Shown: one piece after another, positions 7,313-13,429 of the stretch
Layout: every line of letters begins with the position of its first letter
How positions within the stretch are numbered: position 1 is the first letter of the stretch
Assembly: GCA_003023665.1 (NCBI GenBank)
Contig: PXYR01000008.1
Coordinates: 1-13,429 of the forward strand
Length of the DNA stretch: 13,429 nucleotides
Direction: 5' to 3'
Origin: Bacteroidota bacterium
Lineage (GTDB): Bacteria; Bacteroidota; Bacteroidia; Flavobacteriales; Schleiferiaceae
The notes under the pieces: generated by a model
The model's input: the letters and a program-made list of their open reading frames with translations, nothing else
What the model was told of the DNA's origin: nothing
Database searches by the model: none
Program-made: the position numbers and the translations under genes

Positions 7313-7875
7313 TCAACCTTAACTTCAAGCTCATCTACCTTGCCATTGTTCTCAATAATCAAGTGAGAATGTTTTTCCCTGAACTGATCAGCATACTGAG
7401 TTGAAATGATTTCTTTTATCCTTGATTCGCTTATTTCTGGACTTCTTTTTTTGACTCTTTCGATTCGTGTATTTTCATCGGCAATTACACTTACAATAAA
7501 ATGACAATTCTTGTCTTTAGTTTCAAGGACCAGAGCACTCTCTTTAAAGACTATTTCATCACCACTTTCATTGCACCAAATAAGGAAATCTTCCTTAACT
7601 AAAGGATGCACCAAAGATTCCAACTCCAACTTTAAATCCTTTTGCTTAAAAATACAATCGGCAATAAAGGAGCTATTCAAAGTACCGCTTTCATAGGCTG
7701 ATTCACCAATCAGATCAGTAATTGACTGAACTAAATTGTGTTGTGAGTTCATTAAAAGCTTTGCGCGTTGATCACTGTAATAGACTGAATACCCCCTTGA
7801 TTCTATCAATTGGCAAAGCGTGCTCTTTCCAGAACCAATGCCTCCTGTGATACAAATTACCTTTGATGTTTTCAT
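7288..7875 (-). CDS. coaE: Dephospho-CoA kinase
   Basis: Catalyses the last step of coenzyme A synthesis, phosphorylating the 3'-OH of the ribose of dephospho-CoA with ATP, in the cytoplasm. The 195-aa product is of normal length. The P-loop is GGIGSGKST (11-19), preceded by the first strand VICIT. The substrate-side motif VYYSDQRAKLL (about 31-41, with Asp35) follows, and the lid/LID-like basic region IERVKKRSPEISESRI is visible. ATG at 7875-7873 overlaps the TGA of the ybbR-like gene (ATGA, 4 nt), so translation is likely coupled. It is the last gene of the minus-strand block, and its 3' end runs 25 nt into the convergent reductase gene. Confidence 0.95.
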   Translation of the reverse strand: MKTSKVICITGGIGSGKSTLCQLIESRGYSVYYSDQRAKLLMNSQHNLVQSITDLIGESAYESGTLNSSFIADCIFKQKDLKLELESLVHPLVKEDFLIWCNESGDEIVFKESALVLETKDKNCHFIVSVIADENTRIERVKKRSPEISESRIKEIISTQYADQFREKHSHLIIENNGKVDELEVKVDYLLSKVI

Positions 7876-8759
7876 TCCAATCGTTCTATAGAATTTGGCT
7901 GAATAGAAAGTAATGAAATTTTATCCTTTAAGATTTCCGTTTCGATTTTTATTGATGTTGGGCTTTCGATTGTTGTAAAAAGAACCAATTCTTCCAAGGT
8001 CACATTGGTAAGATATTGGCTTGGTCCTGCAATCCAAATCTCTATATCGTGCATTTTCTGATCGACTACAATTGATTTGGTAAATCGTTTCTCAACCCAA
8101 AGCGCTGTGGCTCCTATTACTTCCACTTTCGTGTAGTCTATGGAACTCACTTTATTATCTATCCCGTTCAGGGGCAAGTTAAGTGAATGTCCACCTTTCC
8201 ATGTGAATTCAGGTAGCTCTACCCACAATTCTGCCTTGGCTATGTGATCTAAAGCGCCTGCAACCTCTATACTATCTGGCTTGCATCTTAGTTCCTCTAT
8301 CCATTTATACCCTCTGGGTAGTTTGATATTTGTCCTTGATTGAATGGCTACTGCAATTTTTTTTCGCTCTAAATGCTCGCAGGGGAATACGATTTTTGGA
8401 TATTTCACATCAAAACTAAAGGTGCCTCTAAACGCTGTGTTTAATTGAGACAATACGTTTGATGATTGCACTTCCAACAGCCCTTGTTCCTTTTGAGCGA
8501 AATCTATTTCCTTTAAATTCACCTGATACTCCTTCAACTGATTAAATCGGAGTGAATTAATACCAGAGGCGCTTACCTCAATTTCAAAAGGGATTATGGA
8601 GTCTTTTAAGTAATACTCATTAACGCGTGAAGAGGGCGAAACCGCGTACATGGTCATAGACTCGGTTCGTTCTGTCTTACCAATAGTCAATAACAACCAG
8701 ATGATGCTCGAAAGCAAAATGAATAAAAGAAATTCTTTATGTATCAATCTGCTCGTCAT
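7872..8759 (-). CDS. YbbR-like domain protein (CdaR-related), membrane-anchored
   Basis: The 295-aa protein has one N-terminal membrane anchor (about residues 10-27) after a short basic tail (MTSRLIHKEF). A long beta-rich, presumably extracytoplasmic region follows, in line with YbbR-like repeats. Segments such as YKWIEELRCKPDSIEVAGAL and the paired repeats ending in VEVIGAT resemble YbbR domains. In Firmicutes, CdaR/YbbR proteins bind and regulate the c-di-AMP cyclase CdaA. No cyclase gene is present here, so that role is inference. The frame could extend to a TTG at 8765, but that codon lies in the T tract of the preceding terminator, and the ATG at 8759 directly precedes the natural basic-then-hydrophobic start, so ATG is chosen. 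There is no Shine-Dalgarno. It overlaps coaE by 4 nt. The position between yajC and coaE supports the family call, which is otherwise sequence-weak. Confidence 0.75.
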   Translation of the reverse strand: MTSRLIHKEFLLFILLSSIIWLLLTIGKTERTESMTMYAVSPSSRVNEYYLKDSIIPFEIEVSASGINSLRFNQLKEYQVNLKEIDFAQKEQGLLEVQSSNVLSQLNTAFRGTFSFDVKYPKIVFPCEHLERKKIAVAIQSRTNIKLPRGYKWIEELRCKPDSIEVAGALDHIAKAELWVELPEFTWKGGHSLNLPLNGIDNKVSSIDYTKVEVIGATALWVEKRFTKSIVVDQKMHDIEIWIAGPSQYLTNVTLEELVLFTTIESPTSIKIETEILKDKISLLSIQPNSIERLE

Positions 8760-8763
8760 GGGC

Positions 8764-8789
8764 AAAAAAAACCGGCTAAAGCCGGTTTT
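8764..8789 (-). terminator. Intrinsic terminator between yajC and the ybbR-like gene
   Basis: On the minus strand the bases 8789-8768 form a perfect 10-bp self-complementary hairpin (AAAACCGGCT / AGCCGGTTTT, two-base gap), continued by an uninterrupted run of eight T (8771-8764). The hairpin begins 2 nt after the yajC stop codon, and the T tract ends 4 nt before the ybbR ATG. The plus-strand orientation has only four T, so it is directional toward the minus strand. Confidence 0.85.
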
Positions 8790-8791
8790 GA

Positions 8792-9103
8792 TTATTTCTC
8801 TTTAGTTTGATATTGTGCACTAAGCTCTTTGCTAACAGCGCTCTTCTCAACTTTCAATCTTGAGTTTTCAGCCTCAACGATTAAGTACGTATCTCCAACT
8901 TCAAGAATTTTTCCATGTATTCCCGAGGTCAGCACTACTCTATTTCCTTTTTTAACCTCATTTCTGAATTTTCCTTCCTCCTTTTGTTTTTTCATCTGAG
9001 GACGGAAAAAGAATAGATACATGACCAGTACGATCATGATTAGCGGTAAAAAAGAGGCTATTCCTCCACCTGATGGATCTGCCTGTAAAAATTGATAGAA
9101 CAT
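8792..9103 (-). CDS. yajC: Preprotein translocase accessory subunit YajC
   Basis: YajC is a small single-pass inner-membrane protein that associates with SecDF at the Sec translocon. The 103-aa product has the family layout: a short N-terminus, one transmembrane helix (about 18-33, FLPLIMIVLVMYLFFF), then the hallmark RPQMKKQKE (34-42) and a small cytoplasmic domain with GNRVVLTSGIHGKILEVGDTYLIVE. The ATG at 9103-9101 overlaps the TAA of the DUF1573 gene by one base (TAATG), which indicates re-initiation coupling. An intrinsic terminator begins 2 nt after its stop. SecD/SecF genes are not in the window. Confidence 0.96.
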   Translation of the reverse strand: MFYQFLQADPSGGGIASFLPLIMIVLVMYLFFFRPQMKKQKEEGKFRNEVKKGNRVVLTSGIHGKILEVGDTYLIVEAENSRLKVEKSAVSKELSAQYQTKEK

Positions 9104-9546
9104 TATTTTTCTGCGATTACCGTTGACGTAATATTAAGAACTTTGGTTTGCGGTACAGCATTCGTGGTTAGCGTCACGCGCTTATCCTGCTTTCCTGCAC
9201 GACCTTTGGAGTTAAAACTCACCTTAATCTCACCTGTTGCACCAGGTGCAATTGGATTGCGTGGCCAAATTGGAACCGTACACCCACATGAACCTTGCGC
9301 ATTTGAAATAATTAACGGTCCATCGCCTTCATTTGTGAAGGTGAATACGTGTTCGGCCACAGTACCTTCTGAAATTTCTCCAAAATCATGGAAATCTGCT
9401 TCAAAAGCAATGGACGGCAATGCTTCCATCATTCCTTCAGATGCCTCATTCGTGGTGTTCTCTGGTGTGGATTCAATTCTATCTGCAGCACTATTGCATG
9501 CTGTGAACATAAAAATGCCGGTGGCAAGTAAAACTACTTTTTTCAT
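9103..9546 (-). CDS. DUF1573 domain lipoprotein
   Basis: The 147-aa product begins with a lipoprotein signal peptide (MKKVVLLATGIFMFTAC, lipobox FTAC, lipidated Cys17). An acidic Ser/Thr/Asn-rich linker follows (18-45), then a DUF1573 domain (about 48-146). Conserved family features are visible: DFHDFGEISEGTVAEHVFTFTNEG, the Ser-Cys-Gly-Cys-Thr-Val-Pro motif, and the I-A-P-G-A-T-G-E-I-x-V-x-F segment. The fold is a beta-sandwich of the ASH/MSP type. DUF1573 proteins are abundant in Bacteroidota and their function is unknown. The linker after Cys17 (NSAADRIE) has no strong inner-membrane retention signal that I can judge, so outer-membrane or periplasmic-facing location is likely. It lies 10 nt after nusB and shares a TAATG junction with yajC. 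Confidence 0.93.
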   Translation of the reverse strand: MKKVVLLATGIFMFTACNSAADRIESTPENTTNEASEGMMEALPSIAFEADFHDFGEISEGTVAEHVFTFTNEGDGPLIISNAQGSCGCTVPIWPRNPIAPGATGEIKVSFNSKGRAGKQDKRVTLTTNAVPQTKVLNITSTVIAEK

Positions 9547-9556
9547 TGTATTTAAT

Positions 9557-10492
9557 TTATTCTATTATTCCTCGGCCTACTTTATTCAATAAACCTTCGT
9601 CTCGCAAATTAGTAACGATTTTGTCAAGAATACCATTGATAAAGGAAGAACTTTTAGGTGTACTGTATTCTTTTGCCAAATCAAGGTATTCATTCATACT
9701 TACTTTCACTGGAATTTCTTCCATTCCTCGCCATTCTGCAATGCACAATTTCATGAGGACTACATCTAATTTTGCAATGCGATCACTCTCCCAATTCTTA
9801 CTTTTCGCTTCAACCCTTGTTTGACTGTCCTGTGCAAACTCAAAGTACTTTCGCATTAAAAATGCACCAAACTCAGCATCGCTATTATCTTTGTAAAGAC
9901 TAGGAATGACTATATCTCCTTGCTCATTCCAGCTAGAAATAACCTTACCACTCATCATTTGAGCGGCATCCAGGTCATCTCCCCAACCAACATGCATGTC
10001 TTCATAGATATCGTGTAAAAATTCATTTTCCGCGATATGATGTTGGTAAATGAACTTGACCAAACGTTTTTGAACCGCAAAGTCATCTTTTGTTTCTAGG
10101 AACTTATCAAACTCTTCGGATTTAAATATATCATCACAAATAGTGATGAAGTGAGAGCTGTATTGGCTCCAATCTGGATGAACCCCCTCTTTAAAAGCGA
10201 TTAGCCTATGGTCCTGTTGAACCAAGTTGAAAAATGGAATAGCTACAAATGCCTGTATTCTAGATTCCAAATCAGTATCTGCGACATTTCTTTGCTGCAC
10301 TTTTTCTAATCTATGAATAGCCGTACTATAAATTCTCAATAGGGCAGATATATCCCAAACAAAAAGATGATGGACCTCTTCAAGGCTTTTGTTCAAGTTT
10401 TTTAATAAAACAGCCGCACTGGATTCAGCATCCGCCGCATGGGCATAGAGATGGTGCAACACTTTTATTCGGATGTGTCGTCGAGTTATCAT
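9557..10492 (-). CDS. nusB: Transcription antitermination factor NusB, long Bacteroidota form
   Basis: NusB pairs with NusE (S10) on boxA RNA to keep RNA polymerase processive on rRNA operons. The product is 311 aa from the chosen start, about twice the usual 130-160 aa, because an N-terminal helical region (about 1-185) precedes the NusB fold. The domain proper lies in the C-terminal third and includes VEAKSKNWESDRIAKLDVVLMKLCIAEW, PVKVSMNEYLDLAKEYSTPKSSSFINGILD, the typical helix pattern ending with N-G-I-L-D. The opening MITRRHIRIKVLHHLYA is the characteristic start of Bacteroidota NusB, so ATG at 10492-10490 is preferred to an ATG 33 nt upstream (10525) that adds 11 non-conserved residues. 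It heads the minus-strand block and is divergent from the ABC exporter. Confidence 0.92.
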   Translation of the reverse strand: MITRRHIRIKVLHHLYAHAADAESSAAVLLKNLNKSLEEVHHLFVWDISALLRIYSTAIHRLEKVQQRNVADTDLESRIQAFVAIPFFNLVQQDHRLIAFKEGVHPDWSQYSSHFITICDDIFKSEEFDKFLETKDDFAVQKRLVKFIYQHHIAENEFLHDIYEDMHVGWGDDLDAAQMMSGKVISSWNEQGDIVIPSLYKDNSDAEFGAFLMRKYFEFAQDSQTRVEAKSKNWESDRIAKLDVVLMKLCIAEWRGMEEIPVKVSMNEYLDLAKEYSTPKSSSFINGILDKIVTNLRDEGLLNKVGRGIIE

Positions 10493-10564
10493 AAAATATT
10501 TAGGGTATTTAGCACACTGGGGCAAATCAACTGAACCGATTTCAGTAAAGAGGTGTTATTTTTG

Positions 10565-10594
10565 TTTGTCCGCATGCAAAGAACTTTATCTTAA
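10565..10594 (+). promoter_or_regulatory. Candidate promoter of the ABC exporter gene
   Basis: TTTG (10565-10568) and TATCTTAA (10587-10594) are separated by 18 nt, an acceptable Bacteroidota -33/-7 spacing. However, the -7 box departs from TAnnTTTG at two positions. It lies in the divergent nusB/ABC region about 36 nt before the start codon. The prediction is weak. Confidence 0.3.
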
Positions 10595-10630
10595 AGCCAA
10601 ATATACAGCGGATACTACCTACAATAACCT

Positions 10631-12388
10631 ATGCAGGCATTAAAATATCTTAACAAATACCTCATCAAATACAAGTGGCTTTTGGGCGTGGGGGCTTTGT
10701 TCGTTATCATCTCTGTGGTATTTAAGCTTTTTCCTGCCTTGCTCATTCGAAATTCCTTCGACACCATTGCAGAAGTCATTGAAAATTATAAAACTGGGCA
10801 AGTCCAAAATGATATAGTCCGATGGGAACTCATCAAATATGGACTGTACATTATTGCTTCAGCAATTCTGCAAGGCATATTTATGTATTTCATGAGGCAA
10901 ACAATCGTAGTGATGTCACGTCATATAGAATACGACTTAAAGAATATTGTATTTGACCAATACCAGCGCTTAACTCAACGATTCTTCAAGCAAAACAACA
11001 CAGGAGATTTGATGAACAGAATTTCAGAAGACGTTGGTAAAGTTAGAATGTACGTTGGCCCTGCAATCATGTATGCATTGAATACAGGATTTACCATTAT
11101 ACTGGTCATTTCCATAATGCTCAGCGTGAGTCCAAAGCTTACTCTTTTGACGCTTGCCCCTCTCCCATTACTTGCTTTTTTAATTTACAAGGTTGCCAAC
11201 TTGATCAATATTAAATCACTTGCAGTTCAAGAGCAATTGAGTACTCTAAGTACCTTTTCACAAGAAAGTTTCTCCGGAATGCGTGTGATTAAATCCTATC
11301 ATAAACTGAACTGGTTTGGCAACAAATTCAAGGAGGAAGCATTGAAATACAGGGCAGTAAATGAAGAACTCTTTCGCGTTAACGCTACCTTTCAGCCAAT
11401 CATGATTCTCATGGTAGGCATCAGCACCCTACTTACCATCTTTGTTGGTGGAAAATTATATTTCGCTGGAGAGATTACAGCAGGAAATATTACTGAATTT
11501 ATTTATTACGTGAACTTGCTAACCTGGCCAATCGCATCTATTGGTTGGGTGACTAGTCTTGTACAAAGCGCTGCCGCATCAATGGAAAGGCTGAATGAAT
11601 TCCTTGGTGAAGAACCTGATTTTAAATCCGGTGAATACATTCCTGACTCCTTTCAGGGAACTATTGAATTTAGAAATGTAAGCTTTACCTATCCCAACAG
11701 CGGCATTACTGCACTGCAAAATGTGAGTTTTACACTAGCAGCAGGAGAAAGCTTGGGTATTTTGGGAAAGACGGGCGCAGGAAAAAGCACCATCACTTCA
11801 TTGATAGTAAGGCAATATGACCCAAATAGTGGTCAAATTTTAGTGGATGGAATGGACCTAACACAATGGCACCTTCCTACCTTAAAATCATATTTAGGAT
11901 GGGTGCCTCAAGAAGCGTTCTTGTTTAGCGATACAATTTCTAGAAACATCTCCTTTGGATTAGACGAATCGGAAGAAAAGAACATTCAAAATGCTGCTAA
12001 GGCCGCCGGAGTTCATGAAAACATTGTTGAATTTCCAAATGCCTACGAAACCAAAGTTGGTGAACGGGGTGTAACACTAAGTGGCGGACAGAAGCAGCGC
12101 ATTAGTATTGCTCGTGCTTTAGCTAAAAATCCCAAGCTCATGGTTTTTGACGATTGTCTTAGCGCGGTGGATACAGAAACTGAAGAGTTGATTTTAGGTA
12201 ATATTAAGCAGGCTACCTCCTCTATATCTTCTTTAATCATTGCCCACAGAGTCAGCAGCGTAAAACATTGCGATCAAATAATTTGTCTTGAAAATGGAGC
12301 CGTGATTGAGAAGGGGAATCATGCAGAATTAGAAAATGCTGGTGGGCATTATTCAGAACTTATTGCGTTACAATTAGACGCATCCTAA
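10631..12388 (+). CDS. ABC exporter half-transporter (MdlA/MsbA-like) with degenerate Walker B
   Basis: A type-I ABC exporter half-transporter of 585 aa: a six-helix transmembrane domain (about 15-315, helices near 16-36, 68-88, 143-163, 168-188, 253-273, 285-310) fused to an ATPase domain (about 340-575). In the ATPase, Walker A is GKTGAGKST (379-387), the signature is LSGGQKQR (483-490), and the switch histidine is His539 in IAHR. The Walker B region reads VFDDCLSAVD: the usual catalytic Glu after the Walker B Asp is Asp508. Asp at this site is typical of MdlA/YheI/TM287-type subunits, which normally pair with a second subunit carrying the intact Glu, but no partner gene adjoins this one. 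The substrate is unknown (lipid, peptide or drug are all possible). The ATG at 10631 gives a natural N-terminus before helix one. Confidence 0.93.
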   Translation: MQALKYLNKYLIKYKWLLGVGALFVIISVVFKLFPALLIRNSFDTIAEVIENYKTGQVQNDIVRWELIKYGLYIIASAILQGIFMYFMRQTIVVMSRHIEYDLKNIVFDQYQRLTQRFFKQNNTGDLMNRISEDVGKVRMYVGPAIMYALNTGFTIILVISIMLSVSPKLTLLTLAPLPLLAFLIYKVANLINIKSLAVQEQLSTLSTFSQESFSGMRVIKSYHKLNWFGNKFKEEALKYRAVNEELFRVNATFQPIMILMVGISTLLTIFVGGKLYFAGEITAGNITEFIYYVNLLTWPIASIGWVTSLVQSAAASMERLNEFLGEEPDFKSGEYIPDSFQGTIEFRNVSFTYPNSGITALQNVSFTLAAGESLGILGKTGAGKSTITSLIVRQYDPNSGQILVDGMDLTQWHLPTLKSYLGWVPQEAFLFSDTISRNISFGLDESEEKNIQNAAKAAGVHENIVEFPNAYETKVGERGVTLSGGQKQRISIARALAKNPKLMVFDDCLSAVDTETEELILGNIKQATSSISSLIIAHRVSSVKHCDQIICLENGAVIEKGNHAELENAGGHYSELIALQLDAS

Positions 12389-12449
12389 TAGGCAATCATC
12401 CCTTGAGTCTTTGTTAATTTCTTTTTTAGTTTTTGCCCTCTCGTTCTCT

Positions 12450-12457
12450 TACATTTG
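12450..12457 (+). promoter_or_regulatory. Candidate -7 element for parAB
   Basis: TACATTTG matches the Bacteroidota -7 consensus TAnnTTTG exactly and lies 24 nt before the parA ATG. TTTG at 12432-12435 could serve as -33, but the 14-nt gap is shorter than normal. If this is the promoter, the alternative TTG start for parA at 12455 would be untranscribed, supporting the ATG at 12482. Confidence 0.5.
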
Positions 12458-12481
12458 AAAGTTGCACAAAAGAAAGAATCC

Positions 12482-13246
12482 ATGGGTAAAATAATTGCAG
12501 TTGCTAACCAAAAAGGTGGCGTAGGTAAAACTACTACGGCTGTTAACTTAAGTGCCGCCCTGGGCGCACTAGAAAAGAAAGTATTAATCATTGACGCGGA
12601 TCCTCAGGCGAATGCCACAAGTGGATTGGGGTTAAGTCATGACAATGCATCTAGCGGCACCTATGAATTGATTGAGGGTGCTAAATCCGCTGAAGAACTG
12701 ATTGTTTCAACAAGCACACCCAATGTTGATATAGTTCCCTCGCAACTTGACTTGGTTGCGGTAGAGCTTGAAATTATTGACCAGCCAAAGCGTGAATTCT
12801 TTTTAACCAATGCGTTAGCCTCTATAAAAGATAAATACGACTACATAATCATTGATTGTGCACCTTCATTGGGTCTTATTACGCTTAATGCCCTAACGGC
12901 CTCTGACGGCGTTCTAGTGCCCATACAATGTGAATATTATGCCTTAGAAGGCCTAGGTAAGTTGTTGAACACCATTAAGAAAGTTCAAGAATTACACAAT
13001 GAATCTCTAAACATAGAAGGGTTGTTGCTAACTATGTTTGATTCACGTCTGCGTTTATCTAACCAAGTTGCAGAGGAAGTGCGCCAACATTTTGAAGGAC
13101 TCGTGTTTGAAACGATTATCCATAGGAATGTAAAACTTAGTGAAGCTCCTTCGCACGGTGAAAACATCATTGCTTATGACGCAGGCAGTAAGGGCGCAGA
13201 GAATTACCTAACTTTAGCAAAGGAATTAATCGCAAAAGGAGATTAA
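12482..13246 (+). CDS. parA: Chromosome-partitioning ATPase ParA (Soj)
   Basis: ParA-type deviant Walker ATPase that dimerises with ATP on the nucleoid and is stimulated by ParB at parS sites to move origins apart. The 254-aa product shows the deviant Walker A KGGVGKTT (11-18, signature Lys11), the A' motif DADPQAN (38-44), and Walker B YIIIDCAPSLG (121-131, Asp125). It also has the C-terminal RNVKLSEAPSHG block typical of chromosomal Soj/ParA. There is no N-terminal helix-turn-helix extension, which separates it from plasmid type-Ia ParA. The frame can be read from a TTG at 12455, but ATG 12482 gives the canonical M-G-K-I-I-A-V-A-N-Q start. parB follows after 3 nt. The preceding ABC gene ends 93 nt upstream, and a -7 element lies in that gap. 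Confidence 0.96.
   Translation: MGKIIAVANQKGGVGKTTTAVNLSAALGALEKKVLIIDADPQANATSGLGLSHDNASSGTYELIEGAKSAEELIVSTSTPNVDIVPSQLDLVAVELEIIDQPKREFFLTNALASIKDKYDYIIIDCAPSLGLITLNALTASDGVLVPIQCEYYALEGLGKLLNTIKKVQELHNESLNIEGLLLTMFDSRLRLSNQVAEEVRQHFEGLVFETIIHRNVKLSEAPSHGENIIAYDAGSKGAENYLTLAKELIAKGD
13237..13241 (+). promoter_or_regulatory. Shine-Dalgarno site for parB
   Basis: AGGAG (inside AAAAGGAG) lies 8 nt before the parB ATG, at ideal spacing and overlapping the last codons of parA. It is the only strong Shine-Dalgarno I can see before any gene start in this window. Confidence 0.7.
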
Positions 13247-13249
13247 CAC

Positions 13250-13429
13250 ATGGCGAAGCGCGTAATGGGAAAAGGTCTTGGCGCTATACTCGGAGATGAG
13301 GCAGCAAAAGTTAATAATGTCAGAGACAAAGGAGCTCAAAAGCTCGTTGGAACTGTGGCGAACATTCCATTGGACCGAATTACCACCAACCCGTTCCAAC
13401 CTAGACGGAATTTTAATGATGATGCCCTT
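13250..13429 (+). CDS. parB: Chromosome-partitioning protein ParB, N-terminal part (runs off window)
   Basis: Only the first 60 codons are present, with no stop before the window edge. The N-terminus MAKRVMGKGLGAILGD is the typical ParB/Spo0J opening that contacts and stimulates ParA. IPLDRITTNPFQPRRNFNDDAL (39-60) is the start of the ParB/Srx CTP-binding domain, with the conserved I-x-x-N-P-x-Q-P-R block. The parS-binding helix-turn-helix and the dimerisation domain lie outside the window. The gene begins 3 nt after the parA stop and has its own strong Shine-Dalgarno inside the end of parA, so the two are one operon. Confidence 0.95.
   Translation, partial: MAKRVMGKGLGAILGDEAAKVNNVRDKGAQKLVGTVANIPLDRITTNPFQPRRNFNDDAL

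Noticed and set aside
8760..8765. TTG start for the ybbR-like gene
   Set aside because: The TTG falls at the end of the terminator T tract, and ATG 8759 two codons later is the natural start before the membrane anchor.
9092..9592. 166-codon plus-strand open frame opposite yajC and DUF1573
   Set aside because: It lies antisense to two well-supported genes with clear family motifs. Its translation shows no domain or natural N-terminus, so it is a shadow frame.
10493..10525. Extended nusB start at ATG 10525
   Set aside because: It would add 11 residues not seen in the typical Bacteroidota NusB opening; ATG 10492 gives the family start M-I-T-R-R-H.
12389..12449. Search for a terminator between the ABC exporter gene and parA
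   Set aside because: T-rich runs are present but no hairpin of useful length could be drawn, so none is reported.
12455..12481. Extended parA start at TTG 12455 (nine extra residues)
   Set aside because: The TTG overlaps an exact TAnnTTTG -7 element, and the canonical ParA N-terminus begins at ATG 12482.

Overview
The window looks like a stretch of chromosomal core genome from a member of the Bacteroidota, most likely a Flavobacteriales-type bacterium. The evidence is AT-rich DNA, almost no Shine-Dalgarno sequences, TAnnTTTG-type -7 promoter elements, a NusB with a long N-terminal extension, a DUF1573 lipoprotein, an S16 with an Ala/Glu-rich tail, and the gene order nusB - DUF1573 - yajC - ybbR - coaE. 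Species-level assignment is not possible from the sequence alone. I see no rRNA, tRNA, CRISPR array, insertion sequence, phage gene or restriction/defence island, and no gene-free stretch longer than about 150 bases.

Layout. Positions 1-1742 (+) form a tight run: the 3' end of rpsP (ribosomal protein S16), rimM (30S maturation), an unrecognised four-helix membrane protein, and a TrmN6-type tRNA1(Val) methyltransferase. Gaps are 2 and 6 nt, then an ATGA overlap. A saccharopine dehydrogenase-like gene (1739-3091, -) meets this run tail to tail. From a short divergent intergenic region the + strand continues with a DUF423 membrane protein, pckA (ATP-dependent PEP carboxykinase) with a GC-rich terminator hairpin, a PIN-PhoH ATPase, and a RibD-C/DHFR-like reductase. 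The reductase ends inside the 3' end of coaE.

The minus-strand block 7288-10492 is read nusB, DUF1573 lipoprotein, yajC, intrinsic terminator, ybbR-like protein, coaE. Its genes overlap or nearly touch, except that the terminator is wedged between the yajC stop and the ybbR start. Divergent from nusB is a single ABC exporter half-transporter (10631-12388, +) whose Walker B catalytic glutamate position is aspartate. The window ends with the chromosome-partitioning pair parA and the first 60 codons of parB.

Functionally this is housekeeping: ribosome and tRNA maturation, gluconeogenesis/anaplerosis, lysine-type amino-acid metabolism, CoA synthesis, protein export, transcription antitermination and chromosome segregation. 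I did not find a convincing undescribed system. The items most worth a second look are the terminator between yajC and ybbR, the unpaired ABC half-transporter with a degenerate catalytic site, the 27-bp tandem repeat in the S16 tail, and the unknown membrane protein inside the rimM-trmN6 run.
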